A DNA stretch of 64,000 bases from Achromobacter sp. B7 (GCF_003600685.1 NZ_CP032084.1:868001-932000), one strand, 5' to 3'; counted from the first letter of the stretch, positions 34,171-43,919 are shown. Notes: generated by a model not told the origin, from the sequence alone. Numbers and translations are program-made.

Positions 34171-35139
34171 CTACGAGCGCTTGCCCGCCAGCGCCAGCGC
34201 TACCGCGTCGATGGTTTGCGCCACCGCGTCGCTGGCCAGGCAGTCGACGATGACGCGGTCGGGCTGGGCGCGCAGCCAGGTGATCTGGCGCTTGGCTAGT
34301 TGGCGCGTGGCGGCAATGCCCTGTTCACGCGCGGTGGGCAGGTCGACCTCGCCGTCCAGATGCGCCCACATCTGCCGATAGCCCACGCAGCGCACGGACG
34401 GCAGCCCCGGATGCAGATCGGCCCGGGCGCGCAGCGCGCGCACTTCGTCCAGCAGGCCGTTGGCCAGCATGGCGTCAAAGCGCTGTTCGATGCGCGCGTG
34501 CAACGCGGCGCGCTCCGACGGTTCAAGGCTGATGGTCAGGTAGTGGTTGGCGTCGTCGTCGGGCTTTTGCTGGCCGCGCGACAGCAATGCGGACATCGGC
34601 TGACCCGTCAATTGGCAGATTTCCAGCGCGCGCTGGATGCGCTGGCTGTCATTGGGCGCCAGGCGCGCCGCCGTGATGGGATCTTGCCGCGCCAGTTCGG
34701 CATGCAGCGCGGGCCAGCCCTGGATGGCGGCGCGCGCTTCGATTTCGGCGCGCAAGGCGGGGTCCGCCTGAGGCAGGTCGTCCAGCCCATCGCGCAGGGC
34801 CTTGTAGTACATCATCGTGCCGCCGGCCAGCAGCGGAATGCGCCCGCGCGCACGGATCTCGTCGATCAATCGCAGCGCATCGGCGCGAAACTCGGCGGCC
34901 GAATACGACTGCGCGGGGTCCAGGATGTCCAGCAGGTGCTGCGGTACGCGGGCCTGTTCCTCGGGCGAGGGCTTGGCGGTGCCGATATCCATGCCTCGGT
35001 AGATGGTGGCCGAATCGACGTTGACGATTTCCATCGGCCAGCGCTCGGCCAGGGCCAGGGTGGACGCGCTTTTGCCGGCGGCCGTGGGGCCGGCCAGGCA
35101 AATCACCAGCGCAGTATCGGGGGGCAGGGAAGAGGGCAA
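34171..35139 (-). CDS. miaA: tRNA dimethylallyltransferase
   Basis: This 322-residue enzyme isopentenylates A37 of tRNAs reading UNN codons. The P-loop [10 protein letters not shown] and the following [18 protein letters not shown] are diagnostic; a D-rich [14 protein letters not shown] lies mid-protein. There is no ATG between the mutL stop and the P-loop. The best start is TTG at 35139, two bases after the mutL TAA, giving [19 protein letters not shown]. An upstream ATG at 35310 would overlap mutL by 57 codons of unrelated sequence. mutL-miaA adjacency is common in proteobacteria and indicates coupled expression. Confidence 0.92.
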   Translation of the reverse strand: MPSSLPPDTALVICLAGPTAAGKSASTLALAERWPMEIVNVDSATIYRGMDIGTAKPSPEEQARVPQHLLDILDPAQSYSAAEFRADALRLIDEIRARGRIPLLAGGTMMYYKALRDGLDDLPQADPALRAEIEARAAIQGWPALHAELARQDPITAARLAPNDSQRIQRALEICQLTGQPMSALLSRGQQKPDDDANHYLTISLEPSERAALHARIEQRFDAMLANGLLDEVRALRARADLHPGLPSVRCVGYRQMWAHLDGEVDLPTAREQGIAATRQLAKRQITWLRAQPDRVIVDCLASDAVAQTIDAVALALAGKRS

Positions 35140-35141
35140 AC

Positions 35142-37307
35142 TTATTGTCCGCGCAGAAAGAGCTTGTCCAGGTCGGACACCGACCATTGCACCCAGGTCG
35201 GGCGGCCGTGGTTGCACTGGTCGGCGCGTTCGGTGGCTTCCATCTGGCGCAGCAGCCCGTTCATTTCTTCGACGGTCAATCTGCGGTTGGCGCGCACCGA
35301 TCCGTGGCACGCCATGGTGGACAGCAGTTCGTTGCGTTGTTCGGTCAACAGGCGCGATACGCCCACGGCGCCAAGGTCACGCAACACCGCGCGTGCCAGC
35401 GTTTCGATATCGCCGCGCGCCAGGATGGCGGGCACCGAGCGCACGGCGATGGACGTGGGGCCGGAAGGGCGCATCTCGAAACCCAGCTCGCTGAGCTGCT
35501 CTTCAAATTCCTCGATCAGCGCCACGTCTTTTTCCTGGGCGTGGAACACCACCGGCACCAGCAGGTCCTGGCGCGGCAGGCTGCGCGCGTCCAACGCCTG
35601 CTTGAGCTGTTCGTAGACGACGCGCTCGTGCGCGGCGTGCATGTCCACCAGCACCATGCCCCGGCGGTTCTGCGCCAGGATGTAGATGCCGTGCAGTTGC
35701 GCCAGCGCCATGCCCAGCGGGTGTTCCTCGTCCATGGGCAAGGAGGGCGCGGGCCGGGGCTCGCTGACCGGCGTGACCTGGGCGGCCGTATCGTCGTTCA
35801 GGGGGCGATACAGGGATTGCCAGTCGGCGGCGGGGATGCCGGCGGGCTCGCTATGCAGGCGGAACGGCACCTGGGTGTGAGCGCGTTGCGGCGCGGGCGA
35901 CGGACGCACGCCGTAGGCGGCGTTCTGGCCGGTGTAGCCGGGGCGAAGGGCGTTCGGCGCGGTACCGGAGGCACCGTGGCCGTCCTGAGTGCGTGCGTGG
36001 GCGGAGGCGGCGTCCGCGACGGCAGTGTGACCGGCATCGGCACCGGCGCCGAAGCCCGACCCAGAAGCCAAGCTCGATCCGGAACCCGATCCGGAAACTG
36101 AACCGGCCCCCAAGCCCGAGCCGGCCCCCAAGCCCGAGCCGGCCCCCAAGCCCGAGCCGGAACCCAAGCCCGAGCCGGAACCCAAGCCCGAACCGGCCGC
36201 CAAGCCAGAACCCGAACCCAAGCCAGAACCGGAGCCCCCTGCCGCCGTAGCCGACGCCACGGTCTCAAAGCCGCCGTCTTCCTCCTGCTCCTGCCGCGAA
36301 GGCGTGACGGCGGACGAGCCGCCCGTCTGCGCCAGCGTCTGGCCCACGGCGTGCGACACAAAACGGTGCACCGCGCCGCTATCGCGGAAGCGGACTTCGT
36401 GTTTGGCCGGGTGCACGTTCACGTCCACGGCGGCCGGGTCTATGTCCAGGAACAGCACGTACGCGGGTTGGCGGTCGCCGTGCAGCACGTCGGCGTAGGC
36501 GGCGCGCAGCGCGTGGCTGACCGTGCGGTCGCGCACGTAGCGGCCGTTTACGTACAGGTATTGGCGGTCGGCGCGGGCGCGGGCGGCGGTCGGGCGGGTG
36601 ATCATCCCGGCCAAGCTCACCGTGCCGACCGAGTGCGACAGCAGCAGCCCGTGCTCGGCGAATTCCGCGCCCAGCACGTCGCGGATGCGCTGGGGCGGCT
36701 CGGCCGGCAACCATTGCCGCTGCGCGCGATCATGGTGAAACAGGCGGAACGCAATCTGCGGATGCGCCAGCGCGATGCGTTCCATCGCGTCAACGCAATG
36801 GCCGAATTCGGTGGCCTCGGACCGCAGGAATTTGCGCCGCGCCGGCACGGCGTCGAACAGCTGGCGCACGTCCACGGTGGTGCCGGGTGGGCCGGAAGCG
36901 GGGCTGACCTGCATGCTGCCCGCATCGATCTGCCAGGCATGCTCGCCGTCGCGGGTGCGCGAAATGATGGTCACCTGGGCCACCGAGGCAATCGACGCCA
37001 GGGCCTCGCCCCGAAATCCCATCGACGCCACCGATTCCAGTTCGTTCAGCGAGCGGATCTTGCTGGTGGCGTGACGCGCCAGCGCCAGCGGCAGCTCGTC
37101 GGGCGGAATGCCGCCGCCGTCGTCCGTGACGGCAATGCGGCGGATGCCGCCGCCTTCCAGGCGCACTTCAATGGCGCGGCCGCCCGCATCGATGGCGTTC
37201 TCAAGAATTTCCTTGAGCACGGAGGCGGGCCGCTCGATGACTTCGCCAGCGGCAATCTGGCTGATCAACAGGTCGGGAAGCGCAAGAATGGAACGGCGTT
37301 CTGTCAT
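35142..37307 (-). CDS. mutL: DNA mismatch repair protein MutL (with endonuclease motif)
   Basis: This 721-residue MutL couples MutS mismatch recognition to strand incision. The N-terminal GHKL ATPase shows [14 protein letters not shown] and [10 protein letters not shown]. The C-terminal domain has [12 protein letters not shown], which fits the DQHA(X)2E(X)4E nickase pattern with Met for Gln, plus ACHGSVRA and CNHGRPT zinc-site motifs. This fits a lineage without MutH. The linker holds a glycine/serine repeat (about 355-415) encoded by an 18-bp minisatellite, making the protein longer than E. coli MutL (615). The start [14 protein letters not shown] is the family N-terminus; the frame is open far upstream but overlaps dedA. 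Confidence 0.95.
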   Translation of the reverse strand: MTERRSILALPDLLISQIAAGEVIERPASVLKEILENAIDAGGRAIEVRLEGGGIRRIAVTDDGGGIPPDELPLALARHATSKIRSLNELESVASMGFRGEALASIASVAQVTIISRTRDGEHAWQIDAGSMQVSPASGPPGTTVDVRQLFDAVPARRKFLRSEATEFGHCVDAMERIALAHPQIAFRLFHHDRAQRQWLPAEPPQRIRDVLGAEFAEHGLLLSHSVGTVSLAGMITRPTAARARADRQYLYVNGRYVRDRTVSHALRAAYADVLHGDRQPAYVLFLDIDPAAVDVNVHPAKHEVRFRDSGAVHRFVSHAVGQTLAQTGGSSAVTPSRQEQEEDGGFETVASATAAGGSGSGLGSGSGLAAGSGLGSGSGLGSGSGLGAGSGLGAGSGLGAGSVSGSGSGSSLASGSGFGAGADAGHTAVADAASAHARTQDGHGASGTAPNALRPGYTGQNAAYGVRPSPAPQRAHTQVPFRLHSEPAGIPAADWQSLYRPLNDDTAAQVTPVSEPRPAPSLPMDEEHPLGMALAQLHGIYILAQNRRGMVLVDMHAAHERVVYEQLKQALDARSLPRQDLLVPVVFHAQEKDVALIEEFEEQLSELGFEMRPSGPTSIAVRSVPAILARGDIETLARAVLRDLGAVGVSRLLTEQRNELLSTMACHGSVRANRRLTVEEMNGLLRQMEATERADQCNHGRPTWVQWSVSDLDKLFLRGQ
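36103..36228. repeat. In-frame 18-bp minisatellite in the mutL linker
   Basis: Seven 18-bp units (CCGGCCCCCAAGCCCGAG type) run head to tail, followed by a partial unit. Units 1-3 are identical, units 4-7 carry a few substitutions, and a degenerate stretch precedes them from about 36050. Each unit encodes six residues (SGLGAG or SGLGSG) on the minus strand, so gain or loss of a unit keeps mutL in frame. Confidence 0.92.
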
Positions 37308-37409
37308 TAGGCTTAAGTCTGATGGTGCTGTGTGGACGATTTTAGCGTCATGGGCCGGTGGGCTATAGTCGCGAAGGTTTAACCTTCCTTCCGACTTCCA
37401 GGCCGCTGA

Positions 37410-38045
37410 ATGCTCGAATTTTTCAATATGGTCCTCCACATCGACAAGACGCTGGGCGTCTGGGTCGCGCAATATGGCGTGTGGGTGTACCTGGTGCTGT
37501 TCCTGATCGTATTCGCCGAGACCGGCTTGGTCGTGTTGCCGTTCCTGCCCGGCGATTCCCTGCTGTTCATCGCGGGCGCATTCGGCGCCACGGGGCATAT
37601 CGACCCGGTGTTGATGGCCGTGCTGCTGATCGTGGCCGCCATTTCCGGAAACACGCTGAACTACATGATAGGGCGCTACATCGGCCCGCGAGTGTTCTCC
37701 ATGAACTTGCGCTTTCTGGACCGGGGCGCGCTGATGCGCACGCACGCGTTCTACGAAAAGCACGGCGGCAAGACGATCGTCATGTCGCGCTTCATTCCCG
37801 TTGTGCGCACGTTCGCGCCCTTCGTGGCGGGCGTGGCCGATATGTCGATGTCGCGCTTCCAGATGTTCAACATCCTGGGCGCCCTGTTCTGGGTGATCAG
37901 CCTGGTGGCGGCCGGTTATTTCTTCGGCAACATCCCGCTGGTGCGCGAACACCTGAACACCATCGTCCTGCTGGGCCTGGCCGCCGCCATCGTGCCCGTG
38001 GTGGGCGCGGGCGTGTTCAAGCTCATCAAGTCACGCCGGGCGTAA
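37410..38045 (+). CDS. DedA-family inner-membrane protein
   Basis: This 211-residue polytopic protein of the DedA/VTT family is implicated in lipid flipping and envelope homeostasis. The family motifs FLPGDSLLF (about 48-56) and [16 protein letters not shown] (about 125-140) are present, with four or five hydrophobic segments (for example 23-45, 65-82, 155-175, 185-203). It is divergent from mutL, whose start lies 103 bp away, and is followed by a strong terminator. Confidence 0.93.
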   Translation: MLEFFNMVLHIDKTLGVWVAQYGVWVYLVLFLIVFAETGLVVLPFLPGDSLLFIAGAFGATGHIDPVLMAVLLIVAAISGNTLNYMIGRYIGPRVFSMNLRFLDRGALMRTHAFYEKHGGKTIVMSRFIPVVRTFAPFVAGVADMSMSRFQMFNILGALFWVISLVAAGYFFGNIPLVREHLNTIVLLGLAAAIVPVVGAGVFKLIKSRRA

Positions 38046-38084
38046 CAGCCCAAGGGCCACCCCGCGCAACGCTGCGCGGGGTCG

Positions 38085-38125
38085 AAAAAAGGGCGATGCG
38101 CCATCAAGCGCATCGCCCTTTTTTT
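38085..38125 (+). terminator. Rho-independent terminator of the dedA-like gene
   Basis: GGGCGATGCGC (38091-38101) pairs with GCGCATCGCCC (38108-38118) around a 6-nt loop. An A6 run precedes it and a T7 run follows, so it should work for dedA and for the convergent amiC. A second GC hairpin (CCCCGCGC/GCGCGGGG) lies just before it. Confidence 0.93.
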
Positions 38126-38168
38126 ATCCCGACCGTTGTTGCGGTTGTTGGGGGTTACGCCGGCGGGT

Positions 38169-39551
38169 TCAGCTGACGTCGCCCAGACGCGCCAGCGGGG
38201 GGTTGGCCGTGAAGTAGCGTTGAATGCCGGTCATCATGGCTTGCGCCAGTTTGTCCTGGTGCGAATTGCTGCGCAACAGGGCTTCTTCCTGTGGGTTGCT
38301 GATGAAGGCGGTTTCGACCAGCACCGAAGGGATGTCCGGCGCCTTCAGCACGGCAAAGCCGGCCTGCTCGACGCTGTTCTTGTGCAGGCGGTTGATCTTC
38401 TTGATTTCGTCCAGGAAGGCGTTGCCCACCTTGAGCGAATCGTTGATCTGCGCGGTGGTGGACAAGTCCAGCAGCACCTTGGCCACCTGACGGTCGTGGC
38501 TGCCCAAGTTGACGCCGCCGATCAAGTCGGCCGCGTTTTCCTTGTCGGCCATCCAGCGCGCCTGCGCGCTGGACGCGCCACGTTGCGACAGCGCGAACAC
38601 CGACGAGCCGTTGGCCGACGGCTTGACCCAGGCATCGGCATGGATCGAGATGAACAGGTCGGCATGCACGCGGCGGGCCTTTTGCACGCGGACATGCAGC
38701 GGCACGAAATAATCGTCGTCGCGGGTCAGGTAGGCGCGCATGTAGGGCTGGCTGTCGATCAGCGCTTTCAGGCGCCGGGCGATGCGCAGCACCACGTCTT
38801 TTTCGCGCAGGCCGCTGCTGCCGATGGCGCCGGGATCTTCGCCGCCGTGGCCGGGATCAAGCGCGATGGTCAGCATGCGCTGCTTGCCACGGCCGGCGGT
38901 GGCCGGGGGCGACTTGGGCGCGGTGGGCAGGGGCGGGGCCGGCTGCTGGCCGCGCACGCGCGGCGGCTCGGGCGGGTCGGCCCGCGTAACCGGGTTGCGC
39001 TGGATGTCTTCCAGGATGCGCGCCAGGGGGTCGTCGACGTCGGGGCCGCTTTTGTTCAGGATCGCCACCAGCGGGTCCTGGGCGATCTTCGGATACAGGT
39101 CCAGCACCAGGCGGTACTGGTAGTCGGCCACGGGCTTGAGCGTGAATACCTGCGGCGCCACGGGCTGCTTCAGGTCGAACACCAGCCGCACCACGTTCGG
39201 GCGGTTCTGCGCCACGCGCAGGCTTTGGATATAGGGGTCGTCGGGGCGGACCTTGGAGACCAGGTCGTTCAAGGCCGCGCTAAGGGTCAGTCCCTCGATA
39301 TCCACGACCAGCCGATGGGGATTTTCAAGCGTGAATTGTTCCGCCTTCAGCTCGCTATCGAGCTCCAGCGTGACCCGGGTGTATTCGTCGGCCGGCCAGG
39401 TACGTACGGCCAGGATCGTTGCCGCCTGCGCCAGACGCGGCAGGACCGGCAAGACGAGCAGAGTGGCGGCGACGCTGATCAGGCGTCGTCGGGTGGCGCC
39501 TGCCGAGGGAAGGGCGCCGTCTTCGGCGGGGGGACAATCGCGTTCAACCAT
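38169..39551 (-). CDS. amiC: N-acetylmuramoyl-L-alanine amidase with AMIN domain
   Basis: This 460-residue periplasmic amidase splits septal peptidoglycan during daughter-cell separation. A twin-arginine signal (ATRRRLISVAAT, about 19-30) is followed by a hydrophobic run and cleavage near AQA. Then come an AMIN domain (about 45-150) and a proline-rich linker. The Amidase_3 catalytic domain (about 225-450) has zinc ligands visible in DPGHGGEDPGAIG, in ISIHADA and in the ETAFISN glutamate. The start lies inside tsaE, a 73-bp out-of-frame overlap; the pair tsaE-amiC is a common arrangement. Tat export matches E. coli AmiC. Confidence 0.93.
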   Translation of the reverse strand: MVERDCPPAEDGALPSAGATRRRLISVAATLLVLPVLPRLAQAATILAVRTWPADEYTRVTLELDSELKAEQFTLENPHRLVVDIEGLTLSAALNDLVSKVRPDDPYIQSLRVAQNRPNVVRLVFDLKQPVAPQVFTLKPVADYQYRLVLDLYPKIAQDPLVAILNKSGPDVDDPLARILEDIQRNPVTRADPPEPPRVRGQQPAPPLPTAPKSPPATAGRGKQRMLTIALDPGHGGEDPGAIGSSGLREKDVVLRIARRLKALIDSQPYMRAYLTRDDDYFVPLHVRVQKARRVHADLFISIHADAWVKPSANGSSVFALSQRGASSAQARWMADKENAADLIGGVNLGSHDRQVAKVLLDLSTTAQINDSLKVGNAFLDEIKKINRLHKNSVEQAGFAVLKAPDIPSVLVETAFISNPQEEALLRSNSHQDKLAQAMMTGIQRYFTANPPLARLGDVS

Positions 39552-40018
39552 GTTTGTCCTCGTGCGGTGTACGCGGTCAGGGTGGCGTCGCGGCCCTCAT
39601 CGGCATAAGCCAGGGAAATCAGCAAGTCGGGCGGGGGCAAAAGGCCCTCGGCCCGCTCCGGCCATTCGATCAAAACCACCGCGTCTTCACGCAGTAAATC
39701 CCGAAATCCTGCGTCCAACCATTCGCGCGAATCACTAAATCTATAAAAATCAAGATGATAGAAGTATAAGTTAGAAACTTTATAGGATTCAAGCAGCGCG
39801 TAGCTGGGACTTTTGATTCGGCCGGTGATGCCGCATTCGCGCAACAGGGCGCGGGTGAAGGCCGTTTTGCCCGCGCCAAGGTCGCCTTGCAGGTGTATGC
39901 AGGCGCCGGCGGGCCCGGTCTGTCCCCCGGAAACCAACGGGGCAAGCTGCCGCGCCAGCGATTCCGTGGCGGCTTCGTCGGGCAGGTGCAAGGTCAGGCT
40001 GCAAAGAGGGGCGGACAT
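39479..40018 (-). CDS. tsaE: tRNA threonylcarbamoyladenosine biosynthesis ATPase TsaE
   Basis: This 179-residue P-loop protein is part of the TsaBDE complex that makes t6A37 in ANN-decoding tRNAs. The Walker A motif GDLGAGKTAFTR (about 45-56), KSPSYALLESY and FYHLDFYRF are diagnostic, and VLIEWPERAE follows. A block around 39720-39790 is strikingly AT-rich for this genome and uses codons such as ATA and TTA. The last 25 codons overlap amiC, giving a longer C-terminus than E. coli TsaE (153). Confidence 0.94.
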   Translation of the reverse strand: MSAPLCSLTLHLPDEAATESLARQLAPLVSGGQTGPAGACIHLQGDLGAGKTAFTRALLRECGITGRIKSPSYALLESYKVSNLYFYHLDFYRFSDSREWLDAGFRDLLREDAVVLIEWPERAEGLLPPPDLLISLAYADEGRDATLTAYTARGQTWLNAIVPPPKTAPFPRQAPPDDA

Positions 40019-40180
40019 GGCGCGGGGCGAGTGGTAAAAAACGGTGGAGGGATTTCGGATTTCCGCAATTATAGGAATGCGGGTTTCTGCTAATCTATTT
40101 AGTGATTTTCATTCTCAATAAGTCGCTTGCGGCCGACGCCGCGTTTTGCGACTGTCAGCCGCCACGGAGTTGTACGCGCC

Positions 40181-41575
40181 ATGAAGACCCGCATCGAAAA
40201 AGACACGTTTGGGCCGATCGAAGTCCCCGAGGATCACCTCTGGGGCGCCCAAACGCAACGTTCGCTGCATTTTTTCGCGATTTCCACGGAAAAGATGCCT
40301 GTCCCGCTGGTCAACGCCATGGCGCGCCTGAAGCGGGCGGCCGCCAAGGTCAATGCCGAGCTTGGTGAGCTGGACCCGAAGATCGCCGACGGCATCATTC
40401 GCGCGGCCGACGAAGTCATCGCCGGCAAGTGGCCCAACGAATTTCCGCTGTCGGTCTGGCAGACGGGGTCGGGCACGCAAAGCAACATGAACATGAATGA
40501 AGTGCTGGCCAATCGCGCGTCGGAACTGCTAGGCGGCGTGCGCGGCGAAGAGCGCAAGGTGCACCCGAACGACCACGTCAACCGCGGCCAGTCGTCCAAC
40601 GATACGTTCCCGACCGCCATGCACGTGGCCGCCGCCGTCGAAGTCGAACATCATCTGCTGCCCTCGCTGAAGCAGTTGCGGGCCACGCTGGCCGAGAAAA
40701 GCGCTGCCTTCTATGACATCGTCAAGATCGGCCGCACGCACTTGCAGGACGCCACGCCCTTGACGCTGGGCCAGGAACTGTCCGGCTATGTGGCGCAGCT
40801 GGATCTGGCTGAACAGCAGATCCGCGCCACGCTGCCCGGCCTGCATCAGTTGGCCATTGGCGGCACGGCGGTGGGCACGGGCCTGAACGCGCATCCCGAA
40901 TTCAGCGCCAAGGTGTCGGCCGATCTGGCGCATGCCACCGGCACGGCCTTTGTGTCGGCGCCCAACAAATTCCAGGCACTGGCCTCGCACGAGGCCTTGC
41001 TGTTCGCGCACGGCGCGTTGAAGTCGCTGGCGGCCGGGCTGATGAAGATTGCCAACGACGTGCGCTGGCTGTCCAGCGGCCCGCGTTCGGGCCTGGGCGA
41101 AATCAGCATTCCGGAAAATGAGCCGGGCAGCTCGATCATGCCGGGCAAGGTCAACCCCACGCAGTGCGAAGCCGTCACCATGCTGGCCGCGCAGGTCTTG
41201 GGCAACGACGTCGCCATCAATATCGGCGGCGCCAGCGGCAACTTCGAACTGAACGTGTTCAAGCCGCTGGTGATCCACAACTTCCTGCAATCGGTGCGCC
41301 TGCTGACGGACGGCATGGCCAGCTTCAACGCGCATTGCGCGGCCGGCATCGAACCCAACCACGAGCGCATCGCTGAACTGGTCGACCGGTCACTGATGCT
41401 GGTGACGGCGCTGAACCCGCACATCGGTTACGACAAGGCCGCGCAGATTGCCAAGAAGGCGCACAAGGAAGGCTTGTCGCTGAAGGAGTCGGCGCTGGCG
41501 CTGGGTTACGTGACCGAAGCGCAGTTCGCCGAGTGGGTGGTGCCCGGGTCCATGACCAACGCGCACAAGTCGTAA
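40181..41575 (+). CDS. fumC: Fumarate hydratase class II
   Basis: This 464-residue cofactor-free fumarase has [28 protein letters not shown] at the start (first 12 residues family-typical), [12 protein letters not shown] and the signature [15 protein letters not shown]. It gives oxygen- and iron-independent fumarase activity, complementing the iron-sulfur enzyme at 2114. The start at 40181 is chosen over an ATG 18 codons upstream because it gives the family N-terminus. The AT-rich leader (about 40060-40130) probably carries the promoter. Confidence 0.97.
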   Translation: MKTRIEKDTFGPIEVPEDHLWGAQTQRSLHFFAISTEKMPVPLVNAMARLKRAAAKVNAELGELDPKIADGIIRAADEVIAGKWPNEFPLSVWQTGSGTQSNMNMNEVLANRASELLGGVRGEERKVHPNDHVNRGQSSNDTFPTAMHVAAAVEVEHHLLPSLKQLRATLAEKSAAFYDIVKIGRTHLQDATPLTLGQELSGYVAQLDLAEQQIRATLPGLHQLAIGGTAVGTGLNAHPEFSAKVSADLAHATGTAFVSAPNKFQALASHEALLFAHGALKSLAAGLMKIANDVRWLSSGPRSGLGEISIPENEPGSSIMPGKVNPTQCEAVTMLAAQVLGNDVAINIGGASGNFELNVFKPLVIHNFLQSVRLLTDGMASFNAHCAAGIEPNHERIAELVDRSLMLVTALNPHIGYDKAAQIAKKAHKEGLSLKESALALGYVTEAQFAEWVVPGSMTNAHKS

Positions 41576-41603
41576 ACGTCTGGGGACAGGGCTCAAGCAC
41601 AGG

Positions 41604-41694
41604 GCCAAGCCCAAGCCCAAGCCCAAGCCCAAGCCCAAGCCCAGGCCCAAGCCCAGGCCCAAGCCCAAGCACAAGCCCAAGCCCAGCCCAAGCC
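41604..41694. repeat. Hexanucleotide tandem repeat between fumC and its terminator
   Basis: About fifteen hexamers of GCCCAA type follow one another, with scattered variants (GCCCAG, GCACAA). The array starts about 28 bp after the fumC stop and ends 5 bp before the terminator stem, so it lies in the 3' untranslated region of the fumC mRNA. Translated shadows (GLGLGL or PSPSPS) are not genes. Confidence 0.92.
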
Positions 41695-41698
41695 CCAC

Positions 41699-41727
41699 AA
41701 GGCTGCCCGACCCGGCAGCCTTTTTTT
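41699..41727. terminator. Bidirectional terminator between fumC and the AEC carrier gene
   Basis: GGCTGCC (41701-41707) pairs with GGCAGCC (41714-41720), extended by AA/TT, around a 6-nt loop and followed by T7. It separates fumC from the convergent AEC gene, whose stop is at 41735. Confidence 0.9.
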
Positions 41728-41734
41728 CGTCGGA

Positions 41735-42634
41735 TCAGGGCTGCCCGGCCAGCAGCAGCCACATCGGTATCGTCACCGCCGAGAACAGCGTGCCCAGCGA
41801 TATCAGCACCGCCACCATGCGCCCGTCACCCCCCATGCGCATGGCCAGTACATAAGCGGCCGAGGCCGTCGGCAGCGCCGCGAACAGCAGCAGCATGCGC
41901 GCTTCCAGCGGCGGCAGGCCCAGCAGCATCGCCACGCCCAGCGCCACGGCGGGCAGCGCGACCAGTTTCACGGCCAGCATCCAGGCGATCAACGTGCCGT
42001 AACCCTTGCCGCCTTCCCATGCCAGGCTGGCGCCTACGCAAATAATCCCCAGCGCCAGCGCCGCCGCGCCCAGCCGCCCCAGCACCGTGTCGACGGGGCC
42101 GGGCAGGTGCAGGCCCGCCAGGTTGCATGCCAGTCCAACCAGCGTGGACACGACCAGGGGGTTGCGCGCCAGTTCGCGCAGCAGATTGCCGCCGTTGTGG
42201 CGCGCCAGGCCATAGACCGCGGCCACATTGGCCATGGGCACGGCAAAGCCGACGATCAGCGCCATCACCGTCTGGCCCTGCGTGCCGGCAAGGCTTGCCG
42301 ACAGCGCCAGGCCGATATACGTGTTGAAGCGGTACCCGCACTGGGCCGACGACGCCAGCCCCACCGACGACGGCCGCAACACCCAGCCGGCCAGCCACGC
42401 CATCGCCACGCCGGCCACCACCACCGCCGCCGTGGCCTGTAGCAACATGGCCGCGTTGCCCGCGGTGATGGGCGTGCGCAGAATGGATTGGAACAGCAGC
42501 GCGGGGAACAGGACGAAGTAGACGAGACGCTCGGTGCCCGCAAAAAACTCGCGCGAAAAACCCAGCTTGTGACGCAGCGCCCAACCGAGCGCGACCAGCA
42601 TGAAATCAGGGAAAACCAGGAAGGCGACCGACAT
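41735..42634 (-). CDS. AEC (auxin efflux carrier) family transporter
   Basis: This 299-residue integral membrane carrier has about ten hydrophobic helices in two five-helix repeats; the central NTYIGLALSAS and NPLVVSTLVGLACNLAG are characteristic of the AEC family. Bacterial members move small organic acids such as malonate or malate, but the substrate here is unknown. It stands alone, convergent with fumC and divergent from the Bug gene at 42880. Confidence 0.9.
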   Translation of the reverse strand: MSVAFLVFPDFMLVALGWALRHKLGFSREFFAGTERLVYFVLFPALLFQSILRTPITAGNAAMLLQATAAVVVAGVAMAWLAGWVLRPSSVGLASSAQCGYRFNTYIGLALSASLAGTQGQTVMALIVGFAVPMANVAAVYGLARHNGGNLLRELARNPLVVSTLVGLACNLAGLHLPGPVDTVLGRLGAAALALGIICVGASLAWEGGKGYGTLIAWMLAVKLVALPAVALGVAMLLGLPPLEARMLLLFAALPTASAAYVLAMRMGGDGRMVAVLISLGTLFSAVTIPMWLLLAGQP

Positions 42635-42879
42635 GAGGAAAGGGTGTTTTAACAGCGCGTTGACCGGGGATCGGCACGCTATGCGGGTGTAAGCATTTGC
42701 TGCTATTCTCCGTCATTCTGGCGGGCGCGTCTGCCACAAGCACCTTATAAAAGCAGCGCCACACACGCTGCACAGAAGCAATGCGCTCCCACCGTTATCT
42801 GCTGGCCCGTCCACAGGCGGAGACCATCTCAAAACGGTCCGTTTACATACGGGCTCGCACTCTTGGAGGAAACACACCT

Positions 42880-43872
42880 ATGAATAAAGTTCGCTCCCTG
42901 GCCGTTGCTATCGCTTTGGCTACCGGCGCCGCCGGCACGCTTGGCGCCTCCGTCGCGCATGCCGCCGACAAGTACCCCAGCAAGCCTATCCGCGTGATCG
43001 TTCCGTTCGCGCCCGGCGGTTCCACCGACATCATCGCGCGCCTCGTGACGCAACGCATGAGCCAGGAACTTGGCCAGCCGATGGTCGTGGAAAACAAGGG
43101 TGGCGCGGGTGGCGCCATCGGTGCCTCTGAAGCCGCGCGCGCCGATGCCGACGGCTACACGCTGTCGATCGCCACGGTCTCGACCATGGCCGTCAACCCG
43201 GCCTGCCGTCCGAAGGACCTGCCGTACGACCCGATCAAGGACTTCCAGCCGGTCACCAACTTCGCCAACACGGCGAACGTGGTTGCCGTGAATCCGAAGT
43301 TCCCCGCCAAGGACTTCAAGGGCTTCATCGAAGAACTGAAGAAGAACCCCGGCAAGTACTCGTATGGCAGCTCGGGCACGTGCGGCGTGCTGCACTTGAT
43401 GGGCGAATCGTTCAAGATGGCCACGGGCACCGACATCGTGCACGTGCCGTACAAGGGTTCGGGCCCGGCCGTGGCCGACGCCGTCGGCGGCCAGATCGAA
43501 ATCCTGTTCGACAACCTGCCGTCCTCGATGCCGCAGATCCAGGCGGGCAAGCTGAACGCCATGGCCATCGCCTGGCCCGAGCAGATTCCCGCCGTCAAGG
43601 GCGTGCCCACGTTCAAGGAAGCCGGCTTCCCGGTGCTGAACCAGCCGGTCTGGTACGGCCTGCTGGCCCCCAAGGGCACGCCGATGGAGGTCGTGAACAA
43701 GCTGCGTGACGCTGCCGTCGTGGCCTTGAAGGACCCGAAGGTCATCAAGGCGCTGGACGACCAGGGCTCGGCGCCGTCGGGCAACACGCCTGAAGAGTTC
43801 GCCAAGGAAATCAAAGAGCAGTTCGACTGGGCTCAAGACGTGGTGAAGAAGCAGAACATCAAGCTGGATTGA
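42880..43872 (+). CDS. Bug-family (TctC-like) periplasmic solute-binding protein
   Basis: This 330-residue exported binding protein has a Sec signal (MNKVRSLAVAIALATGAAG, cleavage near AHA), VPFAPGGSTDIIARL and VVENKGGAGGAIG. The start at 42880 has TTGGAGGA 9 bp upstream; the 33-codon upstream extension is not signal-like. Upstream TTATAA at 42745-42750 is a possible -10 box. It is expressed alone, ended by a strong terminator at 43920, and codon use suggests high expression (few rare codons). The ligand is probably a small carboxylate. Confidence 0.93.
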   Translation: MNKVRSLAVAIALATGAAGTLGASVAHAADKYPSKPIRVIVPFAPGGSTDIIARLVTQRMSQELGQPMVVENKGGAGGAIGASEAARADADGYTLSIATVSTMAVNPACRPKDLPYDPIKDFQPVTNFANTANVVAVNPKFPAKDFKGFIEELKKNPGKYSYGSSGTCGVLHLMGESFKMATGTDIVHVPYKGSGPAVADAVGGQIEILFDNLPSSMPQIQAGKLNAMAIAWPEQIPAVKGVPTFKEAGFPVLNQPVWYGLLAPKGTPMEVVNKLRDAAVVALKDPKVIKALDDQGSAPSGNTPEEFAKEIKEQFDWAQDVVKKQNIKLD

Positions 43873-43919
43873 TCCGGCTTGGGGCTGGCTGCCTAGCCGG
43901 TTCCTGATGCTGAAATGAG

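Noticed and set aside
35993..36250. Plus-strand frame rich in PSPSRPPS over the mutL linker
   Set aside because: It is the antisense reading of the minisatellite; the minus-strand mutL frame is conserved on both sides.
41390..41762. Open frames reading GLGLGL... over the hexamer array after fumC
   Set aside because: They arise from the period-6 repeat itself, which leaves all frames open; no start signals or homology are evident.
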